Shown: positions 17,263 through 26,531, numbered from the stretch's first letter. The stretch: DNA of 64,000 nt from BOG-908 sp964242115 (GCA_964242115.1 CAXSZX010000009.1:1-64000), one strand, 5' to 3'. The notes: generated by a model not told the origin, from the letters alone. Translations and numbers: made by a program.

Positions 17263-18003
17263 TCAGAACGCCACGGCCCAGATGCCGCCCGCCAAACCAA
17301 CGATCACGGCGAAGCTGACACCGAGCGCCATGTAGCAGCCGACCACCACGCCCGCGATCGACTTCTTGATGCTCGCCCGGTCGTTGAGGTTCGGGAACGC
17401 CTCGGACGGCACGCCGACGCCGAGGAACGCACATAACGGCGCCCACCCGTCGGTGACCGTGAAGATGAGAAGTTTGTCGGCGGGCACTGCGGCTTTCACC
17501 TCGTCGACGTAGGTGTTGTAGCGCGCCACCGCCTTGGCCTTGTCGTGCATCACGCCTTTCAGCGCGCGCCCCCACAACAGCCCGCGCGCGACGATGCCCA
17601 GCCGCTCGCCGAACATCGTCAGCACGTCCAGCACCTTGAACTGCCACAGCGTCTCGGTGAAGTAGATCGTGTCGACCACGCTGTCGTACCAGGCTTCAGC
17701 ACCACGCGGGTGCAGCGTCAGCAACACCTTAGCGTCGGGGTAGGCGACGAGCAGTTCGCGCCAGACGCTGCACGCGGGAAAGTCCACCGTCGCGGTGTAA
17801 GCGCCGAACACTTTCTGCCAATCGTGCTGTGTCCCTGTCGGCGTCTTGGCAACCTTGCTCCAGAAGGAGAGATGCTTCTTGTTCGCCTTGTTCAGCAGGA
17901 CTTCCTTCATGTGGTAGCACGGAAAGCCGAGCCGATTGAGTGCTGCGAAGGTCGACAACGTACCGGTGCGGCCAAACCCCGCGCCGATCAGCTTCAACGA
18001 CAT
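17263..18003 (-). CDS. sulfotransferase family protein with C-terminal membrane helix
   Basis: 246 aa. The N-terminus KLIGAGFGRTGTLSTFAALN is the phosphate-binding loop of the sulfotransferase-related family often annotated as Sulfotransfer_4, followed by FPCYHMKEVLLN and PDAKVLLTLHPRGAEAWYDS (the 3'-phosphate-binding region; HPR replaces the usual RDP). A hydrophobic C-terminal segment (SIAGVVVGCYMALGVSFAVI) probably anchors it to the membrane. Substrate unknown. The ATG at 18003 is the natural start. Confidence 0.8.
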   Translation of the reverse strand: MSLKLIGAGFGRTGTLSTFAALNRLGFPCYHMKEVLLNKANKKHLSFWSKVAKTPTGTQHDWQKVFGAYTATVDFPACSVWRELLVAYPDAKVLLTLHPRGAEAWYDSVVDTIYFTETLWQFKVLDVLTMFGERLGIVARGLLWGRALKGVMHDKAKAVARYNTYVDEVKAAVPADKLLIFTVTDGWAPLCAFLGVGVPSEAFPNLNDRASIKKSIAGVVVGCYMALGVSFAVIVGLAGGIWAVAF

Positions 18004-18024
18004 GCCTGTTCCCTCACGTCATCA

Positions 18025-18136
18025 GGCAAGAAAGCAAAAACCTTTATCACGGCTGTCGCGGACTCTCCCGCAGCGTGTACTCAAGAGAGCAAAAGTTTTT
18101 TGGTTCTTTTCCCAAAAGGAAATGCTTTCTTGCTTC
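18025..18136 (+). repeat. arm-core repeat 11 (left arm truncated)
   Basis: The left arm is reduced to about 20 bp; the GACTC-class core is forward and complete, with a diverged right arm. It ends at the stop codon of the ABC ATPase gene. Confidence 0.82.
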
Positions 18137-19450
18137 CTACTCGTCCGTGTCAAGAAAAAACTGATCCGCCTCTTCGTCGTAGTTGAACAGCTCCGCGAAC
18201 CGCCCCCACCCGATCACCGCCCGCAGCGTGTCCTCCGCGTAGTCCGGTGACATGTGGTCTTCCAGCTCGTCGCGGAACCGCACGGCGCTGGCGCGGTGGT
18301 TCCAGCGTTCGTCCAGCACGCCGCGTATGGTTGCCGCCAGCTTCACGTGCGCGCGCAGCACCGCGGCGAACAGCGTCTTGCGCTCGTCGGTGTCCGCGTT
18401 GGCGAACCGCCGCCCCTGTTCGGTCAGCTTGATGTCGCCCTCTTCAAGCTCGGCGAAGTGCAGCAGAGACAGCGTCTCGCCCAGCGGCAGCAGCTCGTCG
18501 AGTTCCAGCTGCAGCGCGCCGGCCAGAGGCGGCAGGTCGGCGCGGCCACGATACGGCTCGCCGGCCAGCGTCTCGATCAGGCCTGCCATCAGGTTGATGT
18601 TGACCGGGTGCAGCGCGTGCACGGTTTCCACCGCCGGCGCACCTGCAGCCGCACCGGAGGCCGGCGCCGGCACGCTGGTCGCACGGCGCGTCATCAGCGC
18701 GTAGATGTCGTCGACGAACTTGCGGAACGCCGCGTCGTGGCGGCGGCGCGGGTGCGGGAACGGCACGCGCAACTCCTGCGCCACCCGCCCGGGGTTGGAC
18801 GAGAACACCAGGATGCGGTCGCACATCAGCACCGCCTCCTCGATGTTGTGCGTCACCATCAGGATCGAACGCACCGGCAGCTTGCCGTCCATCCACAGAT
18901 CGATGAGGTCGGTGCGCAGCGTCTCCGCCGTCAGCACGTCGAGCGCCGAGAACGGCTCGTCCATCAGCAGCAAATCCGGGTGCACCACCAGCGCGCGCGC
19001 CAGGCCTACGCGCTGTCGCATGCCGCCGGACATTTCCTTCGGGTAGGCGTCCTCGTAGCCGCCCAGGCCGATCAGGTCGATCGCCTCCTCTGCGCGTTTG
19101 TGCCGCTCGGCGCGTGCCACACCCTGGGCTTCGAGGCCCAGCTCCACGTTTTCCTGCACCGTCAGCCAGGGGAACAGCGCGAAACTCTGGAACACCATCG
19201 CCACGCCCTCGGCAGGGCCGGTGAGCTGGTGGCCGCGCCAGATCACGTCGCCGGCGGTGGGCTTCAGCAGGCCGGCGACGATGCGCAGCAACGTGGATTT
19301 GCCCGAGCCGGACCGGCCGAGCAGGCCCACGATCTCGCCTGCACGCATGGTGACGTCCACGTTGTCGAGCACCACGAAGTCGGCGCTGGCGTCCTTGTGG
19401 TAGGACTGCTTACAGTTGCGGACTTCGAGGAGGTTTGCGACAGCGTCCAT
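18137..19450 (-). CDS. ABC transporter ATPase of the nitrate/sulfonate/bicarbonate type
   Basis: 437 aa. Residues about 8-260 are an ABC ATPase: Walker A GRSGSGKSTLL, Q-loop VFQSFALFPW, signature MSGGMRQRVGLARAL, Walker B LLLMDEPFSALD and the switch histidine in THNIEEA. The extra C-terminal part (about residues 290-437) resembles the AAA-associated C-terminal domain fused to some ATPases of this family; its role is not known. The ATG at 19450 starts MDAVANLLEVRN. The permease gene lies upstream on the same strand, separated by a repeat. No periplasmic binding protein is encoded nearby, so the substrate cannot be assigned. Confidence 0.9.
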   Translation of the reverse strand: MDAVANLLEVRNCKQSYHKDASADFVVLDNVDVTMRAGEIVGLLGRSGSGKSTLLRIVAGLLKPTAGDVIWRGHQLTGPAEGVAMVFQSFALFPWLTVQENVELGLEAQGVARAERHKRAEEAIDLIGLGGYEDAYPKEMSGGMRQRVGLARALVVHPDLLLMDEPFSALDVLTAETLRTDLIDLWMDGKLPVRSILMVTHNIEEAVLMCDRILVFSSNPGRVAQELRVPFPHPRRRHDAAFRKFVDDIYALMTRRATSVPAPASGAAAGAPAVETVHALHPVNINLMAGLIETLAGEPYRGRADLPPLAGALQLELDELLPLGETLSLLHFAELEEGDIKLTEQGRRFANADTDERKTLFAAVLRAHVKLAATIRGVLDERWNHRASAVRFRDELEDHMSPDYAEDTLRAVIGWGRFAELFNYDEEADQFFLDTDE

Positions 19451-19464
19451 TGTTTCACCTGAGT

Positions 19465-19602
19465 AAGGAAGGAAGGCCTTCTTTTTCTGAAGAAAAAGAA
19501 GCAAAAAGACTTTTGTCTCGCTGTCGCGGTTCTGTCCGGCGAGCGCGCGACAGTGGAAGCAAAAGCTTTTTGGTTCTTTTTCAAAAAAGAACCGCTTGCC
19601 TT
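19465..19602. repeat. arm-core repeat 12
   Basis: Complete copy between the permease and ATPase genes of the same ABC system. Self-complementary core, CGCTGTCGCGG ... GCGCGACAG. If it acts as a terminator it would uncouple the two genes. Confidence 0.9.
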
Positions 19603-19700
19603 TGTGTCCGTCCACAAACCTTCGCTTGTGAGTGGGACTAATACCGCATCGCGGCCGTGCTAGCCGGCCGCCAGCGGGCATTTCTGGACGAACACGAACA

Positions 19701-21443
19701 CTACAGGCGCAGGCGCTTGCTGGAATAGGCATACATCGGCCGCCAAACCAGCCTGTTGAACGTCAGCACGAACCCCGCCATCACCACCATTCCCAGTAGC
19801 ACCCGCGCCGTGTCCCCGCGCACCGTCGCCTCCTGGATGTAGGCGCCCAACCCCTGCGCGCGCAGCGTGGTGTTGCCCCAGGTCGCCAGCTCGGCCAGCA
19901 GAGACGCGTTCCACGACCCGCCGGACGCGGTGATCGCCCCGGTGACGAAATACGGGAATATTCCCGGCAGGATCACCCGCCGCCACCACAGCCAGCCGCC
20001 GACGCGAAAGTTCTTCGCCGCCTCCTGCAGGTCGCCGGGAAACGCCGCCGCACCGGCGATGACATTGAACGCGATGTACCATTGCGTGCCGAGCACGATC
20101 AGCGGCGTCAGCCAGATGTTCGGGTTCAGCGCGTAGCGCACGATCAGCACGACGAAGATCGGGTAGAACAAATTCGCCGGGAATGCCGCGAGGAACTGCG
20201 CCGCCCCGCCCATCACGCGCGCCAGCTTCGGCCGCAGCCCGATCATCACTCCCAGCGGCACCCACACCAGGGTGGCCAGCGTCATCAGCACGATCACCCG
20301 CAGCATGGTGTAGACGCCCATCAGCACCGCGGTGCCCACGTCCCCCAGGCCCAAATGCCCGGCGACGCAGAACCGCACCACCCGCCACAGCGCCCAGGCG
20401 GCTGCGGCCACCAGCACGGCGATCCACATTGCGTCCGTCACGCGCGAGGCGGTGCGGTCCCGCCGCCGGCGCTGGCGGATGCGCGGCGCCAGGCGCAGGC
20501 CGGTGGCGGCGAAGAACACGCCGCCCAGCGCGTCGCCGCCCAGCCGCAGCAGGCGAGTGCGGCGCAGCAGGGCCAGCATCCACGGGTCCTCGCCCTGGTC
20601 CACCTGCGTCGTCTCGAAGCGGAACTTGCCGCTCCACGCCACCAGCGGGCGGAACAGCAACTGGTCGTAGGCCAGTATCACCAGCAGCATCGCCACGATG
20701 GCGTACAGCACGGCGTTGATGCTGCGCGCGGCCAGCGCGGCCGCGATGTAGCTGCCGATACCGGGCAGCTGGAAGCTGGTGTTGCCCACCGTCACCGCCT
20801 CGCTGCCCACCAGGAAGAACCAGCCGCCGGACATCGAGATCATCATGTTCCACACCAGCCCCGGCACCGCGAACGGCACCTCCAGACGCCAGAACCGCTG
20901 CCAGGGCGAAAGGCCGAAACCACGCGCCGCCTCGTCCAGATCCGACGGCAGCGTACTCAGCGACTGATACATGCTGAACGCCATGTTCCAGGCCTGGCTG
21001 GTGAAGATCAGGAACACCACGGCCAATTCGGCGCCGATCACCTGGCCGGGAAACAGGCCGAGGAAAAACGTGACGGTGAAGGTAAGGAAGCCGAAGATCG
21101 GCAGCGACTGCAGGATGTCGAGGATCGGCACCAGCACCAGGCCGGCGCGCCGGCTCTTCGCCGCCCAGGTGGCGTAGGTTAAGGTGAACAGCAGCGAGCA
21201 CGCGAGCGCCGCGAACATCCGCATCACAGTGCGCAGCGCGTAGCCGGGCAGGTAGGAAGGGTCGAGCTGGATGGCAGCCGTCTGCGGCACGGCCGCAAGC
21301 GGCGCCAGCGTGTGACGGGCCGCGTGGGCCACGGCGATCAGCACGGCAGCAATGAACAGCAGGGCGGCCAGGTCGAAGCCGTTGGGCAGGCGGCGGACGC
21401 TGGCCGTATTGGGGGTAGGCACCTGCAGGGTGGTGTCGGACAT
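19701..21443 (-). CDS. ABC transporter permease with two fused permease domains
   Basis: 580 aa, many membrane helices. Two BinB-type permease modules are present in tandem. Each has an EAA-like loop: LPSDLDEAARGFGLSPWQRFW in the first half and FPGDLQEAAKNFRVGGWLWW in the second. The usual family member has one module of about 260 aa, so this is a fused dimer. The start is the ATG at 21443 (MSDTTLQVPTP); a longer frame upstream has no protein character. It partners with the ATPase gene downstream. Confidence 0.9.
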   Translation of the reverse strand: MSDTTLQVPTPNTASVRRLPNGFDLAALLFIAAVLIAVAHAARHTLAPLAAVPQTAAIQLDPSYLPGYALRTVMRMFAALACSLLFTLTYATWAAKSRRAGLVLVPILDILQSLPIFGFLTFTVTFFLGLFPGQVIGAELAVVFLIFTSQAWNMAFSMYQSLSTLPSDLDEAARGFGLSPWQRFWRLEVPFAVPGLVWNMMISMSGGWFFLVGSEAVTVGNTSFQLPGIGSYIAAALAARSINAVLYAIVAMLLVILAYDQLLFRPLVAWSGKFRFETTQVDQGEDPWMLALLRRTRLLRLGGDALGGVFFAATGLRLAPRIRQRRRRDRTASRVTDAMWIAVLVAAAAWALWRVVRFCVAGHLGLGDVGTAVLMGVYTMLRVIVLMTLATLVWVPLGVMIGLRPKLARVMGGAAQFLAAFPANLFYPIFVVLIVRYALNPNIWLTPLIVLGTQWYIAFNVIAGAAAFPGDLQEAAKNFRVGGWLWWRRVILPGIFPYFVTGAITASGGSWNASLLAELATWGNTTLRAQGLGAYIQEATVRGDTARVLLGMVVMAGFVLTFNRLVWRPMYAYSSKRLRL

Positions 21444-21497
21444 GGCGCGCTGCCCCGGTGGGTTCGGTGCCCTGAGAGCATCGACGCGGGGCGAGCG

Positions 21498-21541
21498 CAA
21501 GGAAGCAAGGCCTTCTTTTTCGAGAAAAAGAACCGCTTGCC
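21498..21541. repeat. solo arm of the arm-core repeat
   Basis: A single 44-bp hairpin. It starts like a left arm (AAGGCCTTCTTTTTCGAG) and ends like a right arm (GAACCGCTTGC), with the core and inner arms gone. It looks like the product of recombination between the two arms of one element. Confidence 0.8.
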
Positions 21542-21546
21542 TATAC

Positions 21547-22972
21547 TTACCGCCCGAGCGAACGGCCCGGCAGACGCACGATCTCGCCGGCGTCCGTCAC
21601 GGCGTCCGTCGCATCCTGCGTGGGAACGACACGCCCGTAGAAGCGGAACACAGGTAGAAAATATCTATACTGGTTCAGGGGCGACATCCAAACCGGCATC
21701 AAATAGTCCGGGACGACGCCGTCGCCGATCGTCTCCCCCGGTCGGAAACTTTCCAGGCCCACGCGCAAGTTGCCCACGAAACGGGCCGGCTTCTCCGGGC
21801 CGGCGTACCAAAGATGCGGCACCCGCGAACTGGCAATGAGGAGGTGGGCCGCACCGGCCACGCAGATTACGCTCACAAACGCCCACGCGCCTGCGGAGAC
21901 CGGCTTGGCGACGGTCCCGCGCGCCGGTGCGAGTGCCATCATCGCAAACAACACGGCGTAGCACAGCACGTCTGCGTAGTAGCGTGCGGTTTGCGCTGTC
22001 GCCAGCCCGAACGGAACTGCCCGGTTCCAGCCGATAACGCCGATGCTGACCACGAAGTAGGCGGCAAAGCCCAACCAGAGAAACCAGCTCCGCTTGGATC
22101 GGCAAACCGATGCCGCCAGTAACGCAAGCGCTCCGCAGTTGCCGACGACCAACGCAGGGACGGAGGTGCCCAGGCCAGAGGCGACAGCCAGAAAACCGCT
22201 GTTCCAGCCTATGCCGACGAACGCCAGCAAGGTCGCAACGTCCGGCCGAGCAACGCCGTTCGTGTAGGCGCCGAAATGCACCACGGCGGCGTAACCGGCA
22301 GCGACGGCGAGGGCAGGGATCAGGTCGATCGTTGCTGCGCGTGCTGCTTCGCCGGCTGCGCACTCCAGTGCCTCGGCAGCAACGAACGCGCGCGCCGACC
22401 AGATCAGCACGATGCAGAACAGCGCCTTGGGGTAGAGCGCCAAACCTGCCAGCAACAACGCTGCGATGGCAATGCGTCCGGTCCAGCCAAGCGGCCCACG
22501 CCGAAATGCCAAGCCGAGTGCCAACAAACCCGCGACGGTCGATCCGCTGACGCTCAGTGCGGTGCTCATCCCACTGCACGCAGGTGACGAAAACCGGCGA
22601 ACACGCGAGCACGGTTGCGGCCGGCAGAAGCACCGCAGGACCAACCCGCCAGCGTCTTCCGATGCGCCACGTGACAGCGATCACCGTCCAACTCACGCCG
22701 ACACAGCAAATCCGGAACGGCCAGAAGGCCAAGCCGAACGCATGCCAATACGCCAGAAAGCAGAAGCGGTACAACGGCACGAACTGACCGAAGACGTCCC
22801 GTACGAAGTAGGCCCGGCTGAACCCCATGTCGCTTGCGATGACGAAGTTCAGGTAATCGTCGGAGAAGAAGTAGAACGCCCGGCTTTCGTGGAGTATCGC
22901 CCCGGCCGACAGTGCAAGAAAGAACGGCAGGCACCAGTTCACGCCGGCGTCGATCCGCATTCGGGCGATCAT
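21547..22972 (-). pseudogene. polytopic membrane protein, glycosyltransferase-like, frameshifted
   Basis: Two overlapping frames together make one membrane protein of about 475 aa. The N-terminal frame starts at ATG 22972 (MIARMRIDAGVNW) and carries FFSDDYLNFVIASDMGFSRA, an acidic pair after TM1 like that of dolichyl-phosphate-mannose-type (GT-C) transferases. After VFVTCVQW the sequence continues in the next frame as MSTALSVSGSTVAGLLALGL. One extra C in the run at 22570-22572 explains the shift. The C-terminal frame has eight or so helices and a short hydrophilic tail. It is either a true pseudogene or a sequencing error. No close function can be named. Confidence 0.7.
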
Positions 22973-23102
22973 CGTCACGTGCCTCGACTTCTTGCCATCG
23001 CCGGCCGGCGTGCAATACATACGGCGCGTCCTGCCCGGCGCAAAGCCTCGCGTGCCCGACAATCGTGGCTGCACAGGCCGTGCAAGAGAGGAACACGCCC
23101 AC

Positions 23103-23450
23103 ATGCTCACCAGGACCGCACTCTACGAAGGCACCGTCCAGCCCGGCCGCGAGGAGGAGTTCTTCGCCCGCGTCCGCAACGAGCTCGAGCCGTTGTGGCG
23201 CCGTTTTCCCAACGTGACAGCCGTGCGCGTGCAACGCATGCGCACCGCGGACAAGGATGCACGTCCGATCGCCATGATCCTCGAGATGGACTTCCCGGAC
23301 ATGGCGTCCATCGAGGCGTGCCTCGCATCGCCGATCCGGCCAGAATCACACGCGGCCACCGTCGAGGTGATGAAATTGTTCGACGGGCGGTTCTACCATT
23401 TGGTGGCTGAGGCGACTGTCATGACGCCGGTGGACGCCACCGGACCGTAG
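23103..23450 (+). CDS. small EthD/dimeric alpha-beta-barrel-like protein
   Basis: 115 aa starting MLTRTALYEGTVQPGREEEF, with a GAGGAA ribosome site upstream of ATG 23103. The pattern of an initial strand, a helix EEEFFARVRNELEPLWRRFP, strands AVRVQRM and PIAMILEMDFPDMASIEACL and a final FDGRFYHLV fits a dimeric alpha/beta barrel such as EthD-like proteins. The catalytic role is not evident. Convergent with the aldo/keto reductase; the intergenic space is one arm-core repeat. Confidence 0.7.
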   Translation: MLTRTALYEGTVQPGREEEFFARVRNELEPLWRRFPNVTAVRVQRMRTADKDARPIAMILEMDFPDMASIEACLASPIRPESHAATVEVMKLFDGRFYHLVAEATVMTPVDATGP

Positions 23451-23583
23451 CAAGCAAGCACTTCTTTTTCTGAAAAAAAAGAAGCAAAAAGACTTTATCT
23501 TCGCCGTCGCGCGCTCACTGGCGAGCGCGCGACAGCGGAAGCAAAAGTTTTTTGGTTCTTTTTTTCAAAAAAGAACTGCTTGC
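23451..23583. repeat. arm-core repeat 13
   Basis: Complete copy that is exactly the space between two convergent stop codons (TAG ending at 23450 and TAA at 23586-23584 on the other strand). Self-complementary core. Confidence 0.92.
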
Positions 23584-24636
23584 TTACCGAGCGTTCCCCC
23601 GCCCAAGCTCCTTCAAAACCTGCGTCCGAACCCCCTGCCGCTCGAACATCCACCCAGGATACTCCGCCGGTAGCACGCTCACCTTGTCCAGCGCATCCAA
23701 CTCCTGCTCACCCAACTCCAAGGTTGTCGCGGCGATATTGTCGTCCAACTGCTCCGTCCGCTTGGCGCCGATGATCACGCTGCTCACCACACGCCGATGC
23801 AGCAGCCACGCCAGCGCCACCTGCGCCACCGACACGCTGTGCGCTTCTGCAATCGGCCGCATCGCATCGATGCAGGCGTACGCACGCTCCCGCTCCACCG
23901 GCGGAAAGTCGAAGTTCGCGCGCCGTCCGTCGCCCGCACTTTCCTGGTCGCGCGTGTATTTGCCGCTGAGCAGGCCGCCGGCGAGCGGGCTCCAAACCAT
24001 CAGCCCCACATGCTCGTGCCGCAGCATCGGCACGATCTCGCGTTCCAGGTCGCGCCCGGCCAGCGTGTAGTAGGCCTGCAGGCTTTCGAACCGCGCCAGG
24101 CCGTGCCGCTCGGCAATCCCCAGCGCCTTGACGATCTGCCACGCCGCCCAGTTCGAAACGCCAACGTAGCGCACGTGCCCGTGCTGCACGAGGATGTCGA
24201 GCGCACGCACCGTCTCCTCGATCGGCGTCACCGCGTCGAAGCCGTGGATCTGGTACAGGTCGATGTGGTCCGTCTGCAGCCGCTTCAGGCTCGCCTTGCA
24301 TGCGTCGATCAGATGCAGCCGCGAGTTGCCGCGGCTGTTCGCGCCCGGGCCCATCTGCCCGAACGCCTTGGTGGCGACGACGACGTTCTCGCGCGGTATC
24401 TTCAGGTTACGGATCGCCTGGCCGGTGATCTGCTCGGACATCCCCTCGGAATACACGTCGGCCGTATCGAGAAAGTTGATGCCCGCATCGATCGCGCGCC
24501 CGACCAGCTTCTCGGCTTCCGCCTGGGTCAGCGCGCCAATCTTTTGCCACATGCCTTCGCTGCCGCCGAACGTCATCGTGCCGAGACACAGCTCGGAGAC
24601 CAGCATGCCGGTCTGGCCTAGTTTGTTCATGCGCAT
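23584..24636 (-). CDS. aldo/keto reductase
   Basis: About 350-aa NADPH-dependent reductase with a TIM-barrel fold. The catalytic aspartate and tyrosine are in FLDTADVYSEGMSE, the lysine in VVATKAFG, and the histidine in IDLYQIHGFD. VSNWAAW and the C-terminal VIIGAKRTEQLDDN cofactor loop also match. Two ATGs, 24636 and 24630, are both possible (MRMNKLGQTG or MNKLGQTG). Substrate unknown; close families act on small aldehydes and sugars. Confidence 0.93.
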   Translation of the reverse strand: MRMNKLGQTGMLVSELCLGTMTFGGSEGMWQKIGALTQAEAEKLVGRAIDAGINFLDTADVYSEGMSEQITGQAIRNLKIPRENVVVATKAFGQMGPGANSRGNSRLHLIDACKASLKRLQTDHIDLYQIHGFDAVTPIEETVRALDILVQHGHVRYVGVSNWAAWQIVKALGIAERHGLARFESLQAYYTLAGRDLEREIVPMLRHEHVGLMVWSPLAGGLLSGKYTRDQESAGDGRRANFDFPPVERERAYACIDAMRPIAEAHSVSVAQVALAWLLHRRVVSSVIIGAKRTEQLDDNIAATTLELGEQELDALDKVSVLPAEYPGWMFERQGVRTQVLKELGRGNAR

Positions 24637-24654
24637 GAGTGGGTGTTCCCCAAG

Positions 24655-24801
24655 GAGGAAAGAAAGCGGTTCTTTTTTGAAAAAAAGAACCAAAAAACTT
24701 CTGTTCTCTGTGGGCGTGCTTTGGTGATGCGTGTTGTTTCAGCTGTCCGCGACAGCCGAGCTAAAAGTTTTTTGCTTTTTTTTCAAAAAAGAAGGCCTTG
24801 C
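24655..24801 (-). repeat. arm-core repeat 14
   Basis: Complete copy ending at the stop codon of the small membrane protein gene. GCTGAAACG-class core in reverse orientation (GTTGTTTCAGCTGTCCGCGACAGC, split here as read from about 24736). Confidence 0.88.
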
Positions 24802-25218
24802 TTACTCTTCCCTTCCGGTCCGCGTCGTCCCGAAAATATACCCGAGCAAGGCAGTGAGCAGCGGCAGAAGCAGGTTCAGCAGGATGAGTTGCGCCATCTG
24901 CAGCCAGAATGCGCGAAACGCCGCACGCTGGTCGGCCAACTGGTGGATGATCTCGGAGAGCTGGTGCAGCTGTTCGGCGCTGCCGCCCGGCTGCTTCAGC
25001 AGGCTGTTGGTAGCCTCAGTGAGCGCCGCACCTTCAGTGAGGTCTGCGGAGATCAGGTAGGCGGCGAGCAACACCACGCAGGCCATCACCATTGCCAGCA
25101 CGATCTTGGTCAGCAGCACGCCGGCCGCGGCCACCGGCGGCAGCCGCCCGGCGGTGATCTGGGAGTCTACCTGAACGACGTCGCGCGCCAGGCCGACATG
25201 CGCCGGCGCCTGTTCCAC
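24802..25218 (-). CDS. small membrane protein, unknown function
   Basis: 138 aa with two hydrophobic segments (about residues 30-55, VLLTKIVLAMVMACVVLLAA, and 108-128, LILLNLLLPLLTALLGYIFG) enclosing a polar helical stretch with LHQLSEIIHQLADQRAAF. The topology suggests a coiled or helical hairpin facing one side of the membrane. The likely GTG start at 25218 lies 14 bp after the stop of the upstream gene, so the two form a pair. No family recognised. Confidence 0.6.
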   Translation of the reverse strand: MEQAPAHVGLARDVVQVDSQITAGRLPPVAAAGVLLTKIVLAMVMACVVLLAAYLISADLTEGAALTEATNSLLKQPGGSAEQLHQLSEIIHQLADQRAAFRAFWLQMAQLILLNLLLPLLTALLGYIFGTTRTGREE

Positions 25219-25232
25219 GGCGGGCTGCGCCG

Positions 25233-25457
25233 TCAGGTGATCGGCTGCACGCGGTCCAGGCTCGGCAGAGTGATGCGGGTGAGTTTCTCGCCGTCCTCGG
25301 TGCCCGACAGCACCACCCGGCCGCGCAGGCGTTCGTCCACCGCCCAGTTCAGCAGCCCCAGCGCGTCGCGTGCGATGTCGGTCATCTTGGCGCCGCCCAG
25401 CTTATTCTGCATGGAGTGGAGCAGCTCGTCAGGGACTTTCAGGCGGAACTCGGCCAT
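25233..25457 (-). CDS. small ribbon-helix-helix-like protein
   Basis: 74 aa: MAEFRLKVPDELLHSMQNKL looks like the strand and first helix of a ribbon-helix-helix protein; KMTDIARDALGLLNWAVDER would be the second helix. The C-terminal part is a short beta-like tail. It precedes the small membrane protein by 14 bp and is probably co-translated with it. Function unknown; DNA binding is only suggested by the pattern. Confidence 0.6.
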   Translation of the reverse strand: MAEFRLKVPDELLHSMQNKLGGAKMTDIARDALGLLNWAVDERLRGRVVLSGTEDGEKLTRITLPSLDRVQPIT

Positions 25458-25510
25458 TTGCGTCGGCCTCCAGGTTGGTCAGTCCAACATTGCTCCGCAA
25501 ACCCTCCACA

Positions 25511-26440
25511 TCAAGTCCCATTTTCGTCCAGAATTTCTCCACGCTCCAGCTCCGGCCGCGTCCAGCGCCGCTGCAGCCAGGCCACGCCCACCAGGTCGAA
25601 CACCCCCACCCACAGCCGGTCCAGCGTGCCGTACTTGCTCGCGCCGCGGGTGCGCGGCCGGTGCCCGACCGGCACGGACACCACCTGCCCGCCGGCGCGG
25701 ATGAACAGCGCCGGCAGGAAGCGGTGCATGTGGTCGAACGCCGGCAGCGCCAGGAAATCCGCCCGCCGGAACACCTTCAGCCCGCAGCCGGTATCCGGCG
25801 TGGCGTCGCCCAGCAGCCTGGCGCGTGTCGCGTTGGCCGCGTGCGAGCTCAGCCGCTTGATCCGGCTGTCGCGCCGCGCGGTGCGGTGGCCGGCGACCAG
25901 GCTCAGCGTCGGCAACCCTTGCGCGCGCGCCAGCAGGGCAGGGATGTCGGCCGGGTCGTTCTGCCCGTCGCCGTCCAGCGTGGCCACCCAGGTGCCGGAC
26001 GCGGCAACGATGCCGGTGATGATGGCCGCGCTCTGGCCGCAGCCGGTGCGGTGTCGCCGGATGGTCAGCGGGGCGGCCCGGGCTGCCGCGCGCAGCATGG
26101 CGGCGGTCTCGTCGGTGCTGCCGTCGTCCACGTAGACGATCTCGTGCGGCGTGCCGGCCAGCGCCGCACGGATCTCGCCGATCAGCGGCGCTATGTTGGC
26201 CGCCTCGTTGCGCACCGGCACCACTACGGAGACGAGCACGCCCCCCGGTGCCACGCCGGCGGACCCGGCACCCTCAGGCGAGGCGGCCGTCGTCGCGCCG
26301 GCGGCTGCCGTGCCCCCCGGAGCCGGGCCGTCCAAGACCGGACCGGCAGGCTCCGGTAGGTCCGGCGCATCGGCGTCCGGCACGGCAAACGTATCCGGGG
26401 CAAGGGCCAGTGCGGGGACAGGGGACTCTGGGGCTTGCAT
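25511..26440 (-). CDS. glycosyltransferase family 2, polyprenyl-phosphate mannosyltransferase-like
   Basis: 309 aa. After an alanine/proline-rich N-terminal stretch of about 70 residues without predicted structure, the GT-A domain begins VSVVVPVRNEAANIAPLIGE, with IVYVDDGSTDETAAM, WVATLDGDGQNDPADIPAL (metal-binding DxD) and the acceptor loop ARRDSRIKRLSSHAAN. DPM1/ArnC-like enzymes load sugars on a lipid carrier at the inner membrane. No membrane helix is visible at the C-terminus. The ATG at 26440 is chosen because the long upstream frame is arginine-rich shadow sequence. Divergent from ctaA. Confidence 0.85.
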   Translation of the reverse strand: MQAPESPVPALALAPDTFAVPDADAPDLPEPAGPVLDGPAPGGTAAAGATTAASPEGAGSAGVAPGGVLVSVVVPVRNEAANIAPLIGEIRAALAGTPHEIVYVDDGSTDETAAMLRAAARAAPLTIRRHRTGCGQSAAIITGIVAASGTWVATLDGDGQNDPADIPALLARAQGLPTLSLVAGHRTARRDSRIKRLSSHAANATRARLLGDATPDTGCGLKVFRRADFLALPAFDHMHRFLPALFIRAGGQVVSVPVGHRPRTRGASKYGTLDRLWVGVFDLVGVAWLQRRWTRPELERGEILDENGT

Positions 26441-26531
26441 GGGAGGGCGCCGGTAGCACCTGAAACCGGGCAGGGAAAGCATGCCGGCGATTTGGCTTGG
26501 CACCCCTCCAGCCGGATTGTAGCCTCTCACG

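Noticed and set aside
18137..21443. Assigning the ABC importer to nitrate, taurine or bicarbonate
   Set aside because: No binding protein or pathway gene is nearby, and ATPase and permease sequences do not define the substrate.
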